Assembly (NCBI RefSeq): GCF_900106925.1
Contig: NZ_FNNZ01000022.1
Coordinates: 1 to 64,000 of the forward strand
Direction of reading: 5' to 3'
Source: Thiocapsa roseopersicina
GTDB taxonomy: Bacteria > Pseudomonadota > Gammaproteobacteria > Chromatiales > Chromatiaceae
Length of the DNA stretch: 64,000 nucleotides
A program made the position numbers and the translations under genes. Of this stretch, positions 1-8,787 are shown in pieces (within the stretch, counting starts at the first letter, position 1; each line of letters opens with the position of its first letter). The notes under the pieces are model-generated. The model had not been told where the DNA came from and did no database searches. It saw nothing but the letters and a program-made list of their open reading frames with translations.

Positions 1-170
1 GCTGCCTGAGCCTTCGTAAGAGTTTGAGTGTTTTTCAGGCCGCCGGGCGGTCACGGGCGGGTTTGTCTCCCGCGCAGAGCATCTTTCACGGTAACCCGAT
101 GAGGCCGACATGATCCGATCCAATGCCCGGTCCGTCGCCTAGCGCGACTCCGGCTTGAGTTCCGCCGAGT

Positions 171-740
171 TCAACCCTCGAGCACGACGTCTTCGTAAAG
201 ATCGGCCACTGAGAGGCGCACCTCGAGACCGCCGCAGGTGAAGGTCAAGTCACCGTCGTCGATGATCTCGTGGCGCCAATCCCCTTCCTCCGTGCGCCGA
301 AACCGTTCTACACGGCGGCTGTCCTGCGCCACCAGCAGATAGTCGCGCAGCGACGGCAGTGTCCGGTAGGCGATGAGCTTTTCGCGACGGTCGATGATCT
401 CGGTCGAAGGCGAGAGCACCTCGACGATCAGACAGGGGGAGGTCTTGTAGAGCGACTCCCGGTCGTGCGGATCGCAGGTCAAGAGCACGTCGGGGTAATA
501 GAATGCCTCGTGTGCCGCCACCCGCACCTTCATGTCGCTGATGAAGACGCCGCTGGGCTTGCCGCGGGTGGCTGCACGCAGGTGAAAGAACAGGTTTCCG
601 GCAATGCGGTTATGTGACTCGCCGGCTCCCGCCATGGCGAAGACCTGACCGGCGACATACTCGTGGCGGATGTCGCTGGCCAGCTCGCCTTGGAGATAGT
701 CGTCGAGACCGAGGTGAAGAAGCGCCGCGGGCTGGGTCAT
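171..740 (-). CDS. Uma2 family (DUF820) putative endonuclease
   Basis: This 189-residue protein has the Uma2/DUF820 layout. An N-terminal RHEYVAGQVFAMAG block (about residues 25-38) is followed by the central SDMKVRV and YPDVLLTCD segments and then LIVEVLSPSTE (about 104-114), where the Asp, Glu and spaced acidic residues form the PD-(D/E)XK-like core. Uma2 genes occur in many copies in cyanobacteria and purple bacteria, and their role is unproven. It has no partner gene. A second Uma2 gene lies at 55234-55821 and shares the RHEYVAGxVFAMAG block. The family call is confident; the function is not. The 170 bases before it hold no gene that I can see. Confidence 0.85.
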   Translation of the reverse strand: MTQPAALLHLGLDDYLQGELASDIRHEYVAGQVFAMAGAGESHNRIAGNLFFHLRAATRGKPSGVFISDMKVRVAAHEAFYYPDVLLTCDPHDRESLYKTSPCLIVEVLSPSTEIIDRREKLIAYRTLPSLRDYLLVAQDSRRVERFRRTEEGDWRHEIIDDGDLTFTCGGLEVRLSVADLYEDVVLEG

Positions 741-782
741 GAGGATAGTCCTGTGCCTGGGATGTGCTCGCTCACCGTCAGC

Positions 783-2516
783 TTACGCCGTCGCGCCCGC
801 GACGTCTCGCAGCAAGGCCCCCTGCGTGGCTTCCGGGATGACCTTGGAGTCACCGCGGGCGACCTCGCGGCCGTTGTCGAGGACGAGGACGCCATCGACC
901 CAGTCCAGCCCGGCGGGACGGTGGGTGATGAGCAGCACGGTGCGCCCGACCATAAGCCGGTCGAGCGCCTGCATGAGGCTGCGCTCGGTCTCGGCATCGA
1001 GGCCCTCGGTGGGCTCGTCCAGCAGCAGGATGGGGGCATCCTTGAGCAGGGCGCGGGCAACGGCAATGCGCCGGGCCTGTCCGCCGGAGAGACGCACGCC
1101 GGTCTCCCCGACCCAGGTGCCGTAGCCGTCGGGCAGCTCGCTGATGAAGTCGTGGATCTGGGCAACGCGGCAGGCGGCCTCGATGGCCTCCTGCGTAGCC
1201 TCTGGCGCGGCGATCTGCAGGTTCTCGCGGATGGTGGTGTCGAAGAGATAGGTCTGCTGACTGACCACCGCGATATGGCTGCGCAGGTCGTCGCCGCGGA
1301 AGGCGGTGATGGAGTGACCGCCGATACTGATGTCCCCGGCGTCCGGCTCCCAGAAGCGCAGCAGCAGATTGAAGAGCGTGCTCTTGCCCGAGCCGGTGGC
1401 GCCGACGACCGCGGCACGGGTGCCCTGCGGGACATCGAGATCGATATCGGCTACGGCGGGCGTCGACGCACCGGGATAGCTGAATCCGACACCCCTGAAG
1501 CGAATGTCGAAACGCTCCGGTCGGGGCGAGGGTGCAGTCGGCTCGACCACGGGCGGATCGGTATCGACGATGGCGAAGATCCGCCGCGCCGCGGCCAGTG
1601 TCCGGCCGAGGAGCTGGAATGCCTGGGGCAAGGGTGCGACGGCCTCGAAGCTCGCAAGCGTGAAGAGTGCGAGCATGGCCAACTGCGGCGGCATCAGGGT
1701 GCCGTCGTGCACCATGGGTATGCCCAACCAGAGCAGCACCCAGAGGCTCAGGCTCGCGCTCAGACCCACGGCGGCCTGGGTAACGCCGTGATCGCTGCTC
1801 AAGCGGGCCTGATCGGCGATCAGCCGCCGCCCCAGGGCTTCGACGCGTTGGGCCTGGCGCTCGTTGGCCCCGTAGATCGTCAGCTCGGCCATTCCTTGCA
1901 CACCGTCGATGACGGCCGCACGCAGCTCGGCCTCGTCCTCGGCGAGGCGACGCCCCGGGGCCTGACCGCGCCCTTGCGACCAGACGGGCAAGGCAACGCC
2001 TGCGATCAGCAGAAAGGCCAGTCCGGAGAGCGCCAACAGCGGGTCGTGCAGCAGCAGGAAGACGAAGAAGAGCACCGCGCTGATGGCGGCGACCGCCACG
2101 GGCACCAGGACGCGGACGTAGAGGTTGTCCAGGGCGTCGATGTCGGCACGGATACGGCTCAGCAGGTCGCCGCTGTGATATTGCTGCAGACGCGCGGGGG
2201 CCAGCGGCTCGAGATGGCGGTAAAACCAGACCCGCAGCTCGGCGATCAGCCGGAAGGTGGCCTCGTGATTGACCAGGCGCTCGGTGTAACGGCCGGCGGT
2301 GCGCACGACGGCGCTGAGCCGAATGAGGGCGGCGGGCGCGAAGTAGTTGATGGCGACCCCGGCGACACCGGCCACCGCCATCGCCGTGATGAACCAGCCC
2401 GCCAAGGCCATGAGCGCGACGTTGGCGATCAAGGTCAGGAGGGCGATCAGGGTGCCGGCGATCATCCAGCCACGATAGGGCCGAAACAGGCTCCAGAGAC
2501 GCAACAGCTCCTTCAT
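783..2516 (-). CDS. cydC: CydC, ABC exporter subunit for cytochrome bd assembly
   Basis: This 577-residue protein fuses a membrane domain to an ATPase. About six membrane helices fill residues 1-310. The ATPase carries Walker A GATGSGKST, the signature LSGGQARR and Walker B ILLLDEPTEGLD. CydDC is an inner-membrane heterodimer that exports thiols or haem-related compounds and is needed to assemble cytochrome bd oxidase. The ATG at 2516 was chosen because it overlaps the cydD stop as ATGA, showing tight translational coupling; the longer reading upstream is the cydD region in another frame. cydAB is not in the window. CydC is preferred over a generic exporter because of the paired CydD upstream and the MKELLRLWSLFRPYR start. 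Confidence 0.92.
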   Translation of the reverse strand: MKELLRLWSLFRPYRGWMIAGTLIALLTLIANVALMALAGWFITAMAVAGVAGVAINYFAPAALIRLSAVVRTAGRYTERLVNHEATFRLIAELRVWFYRHLEPLAPARLQQYHSGDLLSRIRADIDALDNLYVRVLVPVAVAAISAVLFFVFLLLHDPLLALSGLAFLLIAGVALPVWSQGRGQAPGRRLAEDEAELRAAVIDGVQGMAELTIYGANERQAQRVEALGRRLIADQARLSSDHGVTQAAVGLSASLSLWVLLWLGIPMVHDGTLMPPQLAMLALFTLASFEAVAPLPQAFQLLGRTLAAARRIFAIVDTDPPVVEPTAPSPRPERFDIRFRGVGFSYPGASTPAVADIDLDVPQGTRAAVVGATGSGKSTLFNLLLRFWEPDAGDISIGGHSITAFRGDDLRSHIAVVSQQTYLFDTTIRENLQIAAPEATQEAIEAACRVAQIHDFISELPDGYGTWVGETGVRLSGGQARRIAVARALLKDAPILLLDEPTEGLDAETERSLMQALDRLMVGRTVLLITHRPAGLDWVDGVLVLDNGREVARGDSKVIPEATQGALLRDVAGATA

Positions 2517-4354
2517 CGGTCGTTCTCCCGCTCCGGATTCCAAACGTCGGCCTGCCCGGGGGCGGTCTGGCCGTAGGCCGCGATCATACGGGCGTAGATC
2601 CCGTTCGACGCGGAGAGCATCTCGTGTGTCCCGGACTCGGCCACCCGGCCCGAGGCGAGCACCAGGATGCGATCCGCCCGGCGCACGGTCGCGAGCCGAT
2701 GGGCGACGACCAAGAGGGTGCGACCCTTGGCCAGCTCCTCGATGCCCTCCTGCACCAGACGCTCGCTCTCCGGGTCGAGGTTGGCGGTCGCCTCGTCCAG
2801 GATGACCAGCGGGGCGTCGCGCAGAAAGGCGCGAGCGAGTGCGATGCGCTGGATCTGACCGCCCGAGAGACCGGCGCCGCGCTCGCCGACCAGATTGTCG
2901 TAGCCGGCGGGCAACGCCTCGATAAAGTCGGCGGCACGTGCGCGACGGGCCGCCGCGCGGACCGATTCGATATCCGCATCCGGGCGGCCGAGCCGAATGT
3001 TGTCGCCGATCGTCCCCTGAAAGAGACGCGGCTGCTGCGGGACCCAGGCGAGGTGGCTGCGCCACTCCTCGAGATCGAGGTCGGCGAGCGCCTGATCGCC
3101 GATCAGGATCCGCCCCGAGGTCGGCGAGAGAAAGCCCAGCAGGAGGTTGATCACCGTGGTCTTGCCGGCCCCGCTGGTCCCGACCAGCGCGACACGGGCG
3201 CCTGCGGGGACCTCGAAGTCCATGCCGCACAGCGCGTCGCGGCCCGCTTCGTAGCTGAAATGCACGTCCTGAAAACGCAGACCGAAGGGGCGCGGGGCCT
3301 GCAGCGAGGCGTGGCCGGACGCGGCCCGATCGGGTGGGTTCGCATCCGGTGCGGATCGCGCCTCCGGCTCGGCATCCAGGACCCGGATCATCTGCTCGGC
3401 GGCAGCCGCGGCGGCCATGCGTGCGTGGTACTGAATCCCCATGTTGCGCAAGGGGGCGTAGAACTCGGGCGCCAACATCAGGATGAAGAGGCCCTGCAGA
3501 TAGGTGATCTCGGGGAGCGCCATCAGCCAATCCGGCATCGGCATCACCAGCCCGTAAAGCCGAAAGCCGACGAACACCGCGATGATGGCGATGCCGATGG
3601 CGGCGAAGAACTCCAAGACGGCCGAGGAGAGAAAGGCGACCCGCAAGACCTGCATGGTGCTGCTGCGGTAGGCGTTGGAGATGCGCGCGACCTCGTCCGC
3701 CTCGCGACGGCTCGCCCCGAAGAGCTTGAGGGTCGTCAGGCCCTGGATGACGTCGAGGAAATGCGAGCTCATGCGTGCGAGCTCCTTCCACTGACGCTGA
3801 TTCTTGGACTGAGCGCTCGATCCGATGAGGATCATGAAGAGCGGGATCAGGGGCGCGGTGACCAGCATGACCGCACCCGCGACCCAGTCCGCCGGAAAGA
3901 CCACGACCAGGATCACCACGGGCAGGATCATCGTCAGCGTCATGGCCGGGAGAAAGCGGGCGTAATAACCCTCGAGGTCATCGATTCCCTTGGTGAGCAT
4001 TTCGACCAAGGCGCCGCTGCGCTCGTTGGCCAGATAGCGCGGGCCGAGTCGTTGCAGGTGGCGAAAGACCTGATCGCGCAATCCGCTGCGCACCAAGGCA
4101 GCGGCTTGGAAGGCCGAGCGCTCACCCAGCCAGACGGTGAACCCGCGCACCAGGAAGAGAACCAGCAAGACCGCCATCAGGTGCCCGATCTCGGTCAGAC
4201 CCGCCCCCTCGAAGATCACGGCATTCAGGATCAAGGCAAGCAACCAGGCTTGTGCGATGGCGAGCAGACCCTGCCCCACCCCGAGCCCGATGGTGCGCTT
4301 GAGCGCAGCACCGGCAAGCGGGCGATGAGACTTGAGCCAAGCGTTGACGGACAT
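2513..4354 (-). CDS. cydD: CydD, ABC exporter subunit for cytochrome bd assembly
   Basis: This is the partner of CydC, 613 residues from the ATG at 4354. Membrane helices occupy about residues 15-320, and the ATPase follows with GTSGAGKTT, LSGGQIQR and LVILDEATANLD. The family is close to 590 residues, so the ATG before SVNAWLKSHRP fits well; a GTG at 4441 would add 29 residues that do not look like CydD. It is the first gene of a two-gene operon and overlaps cydC by 4 bases. The role, known from the family, is ATP-driven export of cysteine or glutathione to the periplasm in support of cytochrome bd maturation. Confidence 0.92.
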   Translation of the reverse strand: MSVNAWLKSHRPLAGAALKRTIGLGVGQGLLAIAQAWLLALILNAVIFEGAGLTEIGHLMAVLLVLFLVRGFTVWLGERSAFQAAALVRSGLRDQVFRHLQRLGPRYLANERSGALVEMLTKGIDDLEGYYARFLPAMTLTMILPVVILVVVFPADWVAGAVMLVTAPLIPLFMILIGSSAQSKNQRQWKELARMSSHFLDVIQGLTTLKLFGASRREADEVARISNAYRSSTMQVLRVAFLSSAVLEFFAAIGIAIIAVFVGFRLYGLVMPMPDWLMALPEITYLQGLFILMLAPEFYAPLRNMGIQYHARMAAAAAAEQMIRVLDAEPEARSAPDANPPDRAASGHASLQAPRPFGLRFQDVHFSYEAGRDALCGMDFEVPAGARVALVGTSGAGKTTVINLLLGFLSPTSGRILIGDQALADLDLEEWRSHLAWVPQQPRLFQGTIGDNIRLGRPDADIESVRAAARRARAADFIEALPAGYDNLVGERGAGLSGGQIQRIALARAFLRDAPLVILDEATANLDPESERLVQEGIEELAKGRTLLVVAHRLATVRRADRILVLASGRVAESGTHEMLSASNGIYARMIAAYGQTAPGQADVWNPERENDR

Positions 4355-4577
4355 GATGCGAGCTGCCTGGAGGCGGGTCGGTCGACCCGAATCGGGGGAG
4401 GATAAGGAAGGGGATGCCGACAGGGCAACGAAAAAACTCACACGAGGCAGTTGCTCTCGTGCCGAGAAGCGCCGAACACATGGCTATGAACACGAGAAAC
4501 GACGCGGATGAGGATCGACGCGCATTGAACGAATCGAACGATTCGGCCGCATTGACGACCGGCACCCGCCCTCGCTT

Positions 4578-4937
4578 GTGACGAACTTCATACTTGAGCA
4601 CGGACGCTTGTTGTTTTCCCGGGAAACGTTCGCCGAGCTGGAGACCCGCTTGTGGCGTCCCAAATTCGACCGATACCTCACGCTGGAGCACCGTCAAGCG
4701 CTCCTTCACGACTTCAGTGCGGCAGCGGAATGGGTTGAGTTGGATCAGCATGACCACGACCGAATGCGTTTCAGTCGCGACCCGGACGACGACAAGCTCG
4801 TGTGGACAGCGCTTGTCGGAGATGCCGACTGGCTGATCAGCGGCGATGCCGATCTACTTGATCTGGCCACGGCTCAAGAGAAGGTTCGGATTCTTTCGCC
4901 GGCACAAGCCCGGGCGCTCATCCGCGAGCCCGATTGA
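4578..4937 (+). pseudogene. N-terminally truncated PIN-domain toxin
   Basis: The 119 residues match the middle and end of the putative-toxin PIN family (COG1569-like): ETFAELETRL, PKFDRYL, then SRDPDDDKLVWTAL and the ADWLISGDADLL end. The expected beginning, with the first catalytic aspartate in a DTNV-type motif, is missing. The open frame starts at a GTG directly before ILEHGRLLF, and the upstream in-frame codons do not encode the missing part. Without that aspartate the nuclease site is incomplete, so this is probably a remnant. No antitoxin gene is visible beside it. It converges on the lipocalin gene. Confidence 0.7.
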
Positions 4938-4967
4938 GTCTTCGAGCGCACTACCGAGAGGGGACGT

Positions 4968-4987
4968 GCGGGGGCAAACGCCCCCGC
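4968..4987. terminator. Bidirectional hairpin terminator
   Basis: A perfect 8-base stem, gcgggggc/gcccccgc, with an AAAC loop lies between the convergent ends of the PIN remnant and the lipocalin gene. There is no strong T run, so termination is inferred from position and stem strength. Confidence 0.6.
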
Positions 4988-4994
4988 CCACGCC

Positions 4995-5534
4995 TCACCC
5001 GCCCGAACGCTGCGGCACCTTCTCGATCTTGCTCGTGTCGTAGCCGAGCCCGCCGAGGAAGGCGACGATCTCGTCGTACTTGGCCTGCGGGATCTCGGGC
5101 GCGCGGGCCATGATCCAGACATAGTCGCGTTTGGCCCGGCCGATAACGGTGATGCTGTAATCGGGCTCCAGCCAGACGATGCGGAAGTCCGCCTTGAAGG
5201 GCCAGATGAACTGCATCCACCAGAGCGCGTTGGTGTCGGTATCGCGCACGAAACCCTTCGGGTTGTGCGTCTTCAAAGGCCCGTCGAACCCGTCCTTGTT
5301 GAAAGTGAAGGTGGTCGCGATGGTGCCGTCCGGATTGAGCGCGTAGGACTCGACGGCGTTGTAGGCGCCCTTCTCCACGAAGGTCGGGATATTGGCGATC
5401 ACGTACCACTTGCCCATGAAGCGTTCGAGATCGACCTGTTTGACGGTATCCATGGGCGCGCCTCCTTCTTCGGTGCAGCCGCTCGCAAGGGCGAGCACGA
5501 GTGTGATGAGCAAAAGGGCCGAGAGTCTCTTCAT
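4995..5534 (-). CDS. Lipocalin family outer-membrane lipoprotein (Blc-like)
   Basis: This 179-residue protein begins with a lipoprotein signal peptide ending in LALASGC (lipobox, modified Cys near residue 20). The lipocalin start motif GKWYVIANIPTF follows at about residues 41-52, and the GRAKRDYVWIMAR segment is typical of bacterial Blc. Such proteins sit in the outer membrane and bind fatty acids or lysophospholipids. It is the last gene of an operon with the DUF6134, DUF1295 and DUF2878 genes; its ATG overlaps the DUF6134 stop by 4 bases. The same mixture of genes is found in ChrR/singlet-oxygen regulons of other proteobacteria, which suggests membrane-lipid repair, though no sigma factor is seen here. 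Confidence 0.88.
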   Translation of the reverse strand: MKRLSALLLITLVLALASGCTEEGGAPMDTVKQVDLERFMGKWYVIANIPTFVEKGAYNAVESYALNPDGTIATTFTFNKDGFDGPLKTHNPKGFVRDTDTNALWWMQFIWPFKADFRIVWLEPDYSITVIGRAKRDYVWIMARAPEIPQAKYDEIVAFLGGLGYDTSKIEKVPQRSGG

Positions 5535-6244
5535 GTCGGCGCCATCCGTTGGTAACGCAGCGTCTTGCCTTTGCCGGTATCGCTTTCGAGACCGATCCAG
5601 CCGTGTTTGTCCGAGTACCAGAGGGTGAGTTCGAGCTCGTCGGTGCTGAGCTTATAACGTGCAGCGGCGACCTCTTGGCTGCCGAAGCGGATGGATTCGG
5701 TCCCCTGCGGTTGCACCCGGACCGGCACCAGCTCGCCGGTCTGAGGGTTCAGAAGTCTGTCCTGCTTCAGGAAATCACGGTCCCAATAGGCGAAGGTCAT
5801 GACGCAGCCGGGCAGACGCCGCGACTCGCCGTTCACCGACAGTGCGAGCGACTCCCCGCTGTCTTCGCCGCGCACACGGTAGTCCTTGCCGTTGTCGTCC
5901 GTGCTGGCGTCGATCGTCTGCAGACAGCCGTCGCGCCAGGTCTCCCGACTCTCGTGACGGTAGCTGTAGGCCGTGAAGATCCAGAAGTTGATGTCGAAGC
6001 TGGCGCGACTCGACACCTGCGCCTCCTCGCCGAGCGCGTGGATATCGAAGCTGTGCTCGCCGATCGGATCCTGATCGAGGAAGACCTTGAACCTCAGATT
6101 CGCCGACTCGGTGTTGGCGGAGGCCAAGGGTCCGGCGCCGACCATCAGAGCCACCGCCGCGACCGTCCACCAACGGCTTGCGAGCACCCGCATCTGCTCC
6201 CCGATCGCGCGTCGCGACCAGCGTTGTTTGATTTCCATCTGCAT
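5531..6244 (-). CDS. Secreted DUF6134/DUF3108-like protein
   Basis: The 237-residue protein has a signal peptide (hydrophobic VAAVALMVGAGPLASA, cleavage near residue 43), so an internal ATG before RVLASRWW may be the true start. The mature part looks like an all-beta periplasmic domain: LRFKVFLDQDPIGEHSFDI near the start, then YSYRHESRETWRDGCLQ, GCVMTFAYWD and LWYSDKHGWIGLES. This pattern is that of the DUF6134 family, whose function is unknown. It is translationally coupled to the lipocalin gene by a 4-base overlap, so a shared role in lipid handling is plausible. The family call is moderate. Confidence 0.7.
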   Translation of the reverse strand: MQMEIKQRWSRRAIGEQMRVLASRWWTVAAVALMVGAGPLASANTESANLRFKVFLDQDPIGEHSFDIHALGEEAQVSSRASFDINFWIFTAYSYRHESRETWRDGCLQTIDASTDDNGKDYRVRGEDSGESLALSVNGESRRLPGCVMTFAYWDRDFLKQDRLLNPQTGELVPVRVQPQGTESIRFGSQEVAAARYKLSTDELELTLWYSDKHGWIGLESDTGKGKTLRYQRMAPT

Positions 6245-6265
6245 CTCTCCCGGTACCTAATCTCT

Positions 6266-7060
6266 CTAAAGATTCGAATCACTCCGCGCCCGCCGCGGCG
6301 GCCCCGGAAAAAAGGCGTTGGTTCGCGCGATATAGGCGCGGTAAGCCGGTCGGCGCTCGCCGATATCCTTCTCCAACAAGGCCACCCCGGACACGCGCAG
6401 CAGCAGGAAGGTCATCAGCACCGGCGAGACGATCGTCCACCAACCGCCGGCCGCGAGCGCAAACAGGAAGTAGCCCCACCAGATGCAGGCCTCGCCGAAA
6501 TAGTTGGGATGACGGGTGTAGCGCCAAAGCCCTTGGTCCATGACCTTACCCTTGTTCTCGGGACGCGCTTTGAAGTCGGCGAGCTGTTGGTCGCCGACCG
6601 CCTCGAAGAAGAGCCCGACCAGCCAAAGCGAGAGCGCCGCGTAGTCCAGCCACCCGAGCGGGTTGGTACCGAGTGTCGCCGCAAGCAGCGGAAGCGCGAT
6701 GACCCAGGCCAGAATCGCCTGCAGACTGAAGACGATATAGAGGCTCTTCCAGCGAAAACCCGGCTCGTTCTCCGCCCGGATCGCCTGGTAGCGCCGGTCC
6801 TCGCCGTGGCCCCAGTTGCGTTTGGTGATGAAGACGCTCAGGCGCACTGCCCAGAGCGTGACCAGGAAGAAGATCAGGTAGGCGCGCTCGCCCACCTCGG
6901 GCGCGCCCGACAAGAAGACCGCCGCCATCAGCAGGAAGAAGAGCGACCAGAGCGAGTCGACGATACTGACGTCGTTCAGCTTCAAGCTGACCAGCCAGGC
7001 ACCGAGACCCATCCCGAGCGCGGCCCCCAAGCCGGCGAGATAGAGATCGAGATCAAACAT
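6266..7060 (-). CDS. DUF1295 membrane protein (steroid 5-alpha-reductase-like)
   Basis: This integral membrane protein of 264 residues from the ATG at 7060 (a GTG six bases upstream is also possible) has about seven hydrophobic segments. The conserved DUF1295 end is YTRHPNYFGE (near residue 180) followed by GWWTIVSPVLMTFLLL. The family is related to isoprenylcysteine methyltransferases and steroid reductases; substrates are unknown, but neighbours usually act on membrane fatty acids. Its start overlaps the end of the DUF2878 gene by 8 bases, and the DUF6134 gene follows 21 bases after its stop. Confidence 0.85.
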   Translation of the reverse strand: MFDLDLYLAGLGAALGMGLGAWLVSLKLNDVSIVDSLWSLFFLLMAAVFLSGAPEVGERAYLIFFLVTLWAVRLSVFITKRNWGHGEDRRYQAIRAENEPGFRWKSLYIVFSLQAILAWVIALPLLAATLGTNPLGWLDYAALSLWLVGLFFEAVGDQQLADFKARPENKGKVMDQGLWRYTRHPNYFGEACIWWGYFLFALAAGGWWTIVSPVLMTFLLLRVSGVALLEKDIGERRPAYRAYIARTNAFFPGPPRRARSDSNL

Positions 7061-7619
7061 GTGCACTATCCTCCGTGAGTGGGGCCAAAGCGGGGGCCTT
7101 CGGAAAACCCGCGCCGTCGAACCGCTGCGCCAGCCAGGCGCTCAGCGGCATCAGGAAGGACCAGCCGCCCGCAAGGACGGCCATCGCCACGACCACGTCC
7201 GGAAAGACAACGGCGCCGAGCTTGTACCCGCCGTAGAAGGCGAGCGGCCCGCCGATCGCGCCGAGCACGACCGCCAGGGTCCAACGTCCTTTCAGCCAGC
7301 TCAGTGCGACGTTCAGGGTCGTCGCGAACGCCACCCACATGGCGATGATCCAGACCGGGGCGAGCCAGGACAGCAGCATGCCGGACGGATACTCAAGGAA
7401 CCCGAAGCGCACCAGGAATCCGTCCCAAACGGCACCGATGGCGCCGACGATCACCAAAAGCATCACCTCGCGACGCGGCGCGTCGGACATCCAAAGGTGC
7501 AAGGCAACGACCAGCGCGGCCACGCCGACCCCGAGCCAAGGCCATCCGTGCGCACCGCCCAGCACGCAGGCGAACCAGGCGATCTGGAAAGCGACGAGAT
7601 TGACGACAAGTCTGAGCAT
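7053..7619 (-). CDS. DUF2878 family membrane protein
   Basis: The protein has 188 residues from the ATG before LRLVVNLVAFQ; a longer frame adds a charged N terminus that does not fit the family. There are about five to six membrane segments, with the conserved FGFLEYPSGMLLSWLAPVWIIAMWVAFATTLN stretch typical of DUF2878 (given here only as a landmark around residues 83-114). The function is unknown. It is usually found with DUF1295, cyclopropane-fatty-acid-synthase-like and lipocalin genes, as here. It is the promoter-proximal gene of the four-gene operon running down to the lipocalin. Confidence 0.82.
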   Translation of the reverse strand: MLRLVVNLVAFQIAWFACVLGGAHGWPWLGVGVAALVVALHLWMSDAPRREVMLLVIVGAIGAVWDGFLVRFGFLEYPSGMLLSWLAPVWIIAMWVAFATTLNVALSWLKGRWTLAVVLGAIGGPLAFYGGYKLGAVVFPDVVVAMAVLAGGWSFLMPLSAWLAQRFDGAGFPKAPALAPLTEDSAHV

Positions 7620-7822
7620 TGATTCGGATGTCCCGCGGGTGACGACGTTGCGTTCGGGAACATGTTGTGTCGCTCGGTCCCGAGACAAGCGCCCGCAACG
7701 ATTAAGCCCTCGCGTGCATCTTGTGAGAGATCACATGAGCGGTTTGCGCCGACGCGCTGACAGCGCAGCAGGAAAGGAGGTAATTTCGGCAGTTCCCCCC
7801 CGACACGGGACGCGCGCGCCTC

Positions 7823-7831
7823 TGGTATGAT
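7823..7831 (+). promoter_or_regulatory. Possible extended -10 promoter for the OmpA lipoprotein gene
   Basis: TGGTATGAT fits an extended -10 element (TGn before TATGAT) 52 bases upstream of the start codon. No convincing -35 box is present. This is inference from one motif. Confidence 0.35.
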
Positions 7832-7882
7832 CGGCGGTCACGAATTCGACCTCCGATCACGACTCGCCACGGGAGAACCCAG

Positions 7883-8557
7883 ATGACATTACGTCCCTTG
7901 AAACGCCTCGCCGCCTCCGCGCTTGCCGCCGTCCTGGTCGTCGGCTGTGCCGCAGATGGCTCCGGCCTAACCGAGACCGGCGCGGGCGCGGCGCTCGGCT
8001 CCGCCGGAGGCGCCGCCGCGGGTGCGATCATCGGCTCGTTCGGCGCCAATGCGGGACGCGGTGCCTTGATCGGCGCGGTCGGCGGGGCCCTGATCGGGAC
8101 CGCCGTTGGCGCCTACATGGAAAACCAACGCAAGGACTTCGAAAAGGCGCTTGCCGATGAGATCGCCAGCGGCATGATCAGCGTGCAGAAGCTGCCGAAT
8201 GATCAACTGCTGGTCCGGATGACGGGTGCGACCACCTTCGAGATCGATTCGGACCGCATCCAGCCCGGCTTCTACAGCACCATGGACAAGATCTCGGCCA
8301 TCGTCAGCAAGTACGGCAAAACCGAGCTCTTGATCTCCGGCCATACCGACAGCACCGGCTCGGCGGAGCACAACCAGCTCCTCTCCCAGCGACGCGCCGG
8401 TGCCGTTCAGTACTATATGGAGTCCGACGGCGTCCTACCGCAGCGCATCATCGCAACCGGCTACGGCAAGAATCAGCCGATCGCCTCGAACGAGACCGAA
8501 GCAGGCCGGCAGCTCAACCGCCGGGTCGATATCACCATCGTGCCCATTACCGCCTGA
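7883..8557 (+). CDS. OmpA-family lipoprotein with glycine zipper (YiaD-like)
   Basis: This 224-residue protein has a lipoprotein signal ending in VLVVGC (Cys near residue 22). A glycine-rich zipper region follows (about 30-80, repeated GGAxxGxxxG), then an OmpA peptidoglycan-binding domain (about 110-222) with the core LISGHTDSTGSAEHNQLLS and NRRVDI end. It would anchor the outer membrane to peptidoglycan. It is monocistronic, preceded by gggag as ribosome site and followed by a hairpin at 8624-8651. The length and layout match YiaD-type proteins. Confidence 0.88.
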   Translation: MTLRPLKRLAASALAAVLVVGCAADGSGLTETGAGAALGSAGGAAAGAIIGSFGANAGRGALIGAVGGALIGTAVGAYMENQRKDFEKALADEIASGMISVQKLPNDQLLVRMTGATTFEIDSDRIQPGFYSTMDKISAIVSKYGKTELLISGHTDSTGSAEHNQLLSQRRAGAVQYYMESDGVLPQRIIATGYGKNQPIASNETEAGRQLNRRVDITIVPITA

Positions 8558-8623
8558 TCGGACCACCGAATCCGGCAGATCGCTCGACTGGCCGATCCCG
8601 GCAGGCCGATCGAGCGGCGCAAC

Positions 8624-8651
8624 CCCGACCCACCGAGCAGGCAGGGTCGGG
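8624..8651 (+). terminator. Hairpin downstream of the OmpA lipoprotein gene
   Basis: Perfect 8-base arms cccgaccc and gggtcggg are separated by 12 bases, 66 bases after the stop. There is no T run, so its role as a terminator is tentative. Confidence 0.4.
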
Positions 8652-8787
8652 CGGGTGCTAAGCTTCATAGTTAGCCCCCCTGCGACGGAAGCAAGTTCAC
8701 GGGCGCCGAGATCCGGCCCTGCGTCTCGCCCCCTCGCGCAACGTCTGAGGTGAACCGATCCTTCCTCGCGGTGCGGAGCACACCGAC

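Noticed and set aside
663-2576. Long plus-strand open frame of 637 codons opposite cydC
   Set aside because: Arises from the high GC content of the antisense strand of cydC/cydD; its translation is low-complexity (Gly, Gln, Arg) and matches no family.
783-3791. Apparent 1002-residue minus-strand protein
   Set aside because: The first 420 residues are cydD read in the wrong phase; the real gene is cydC from 2516.
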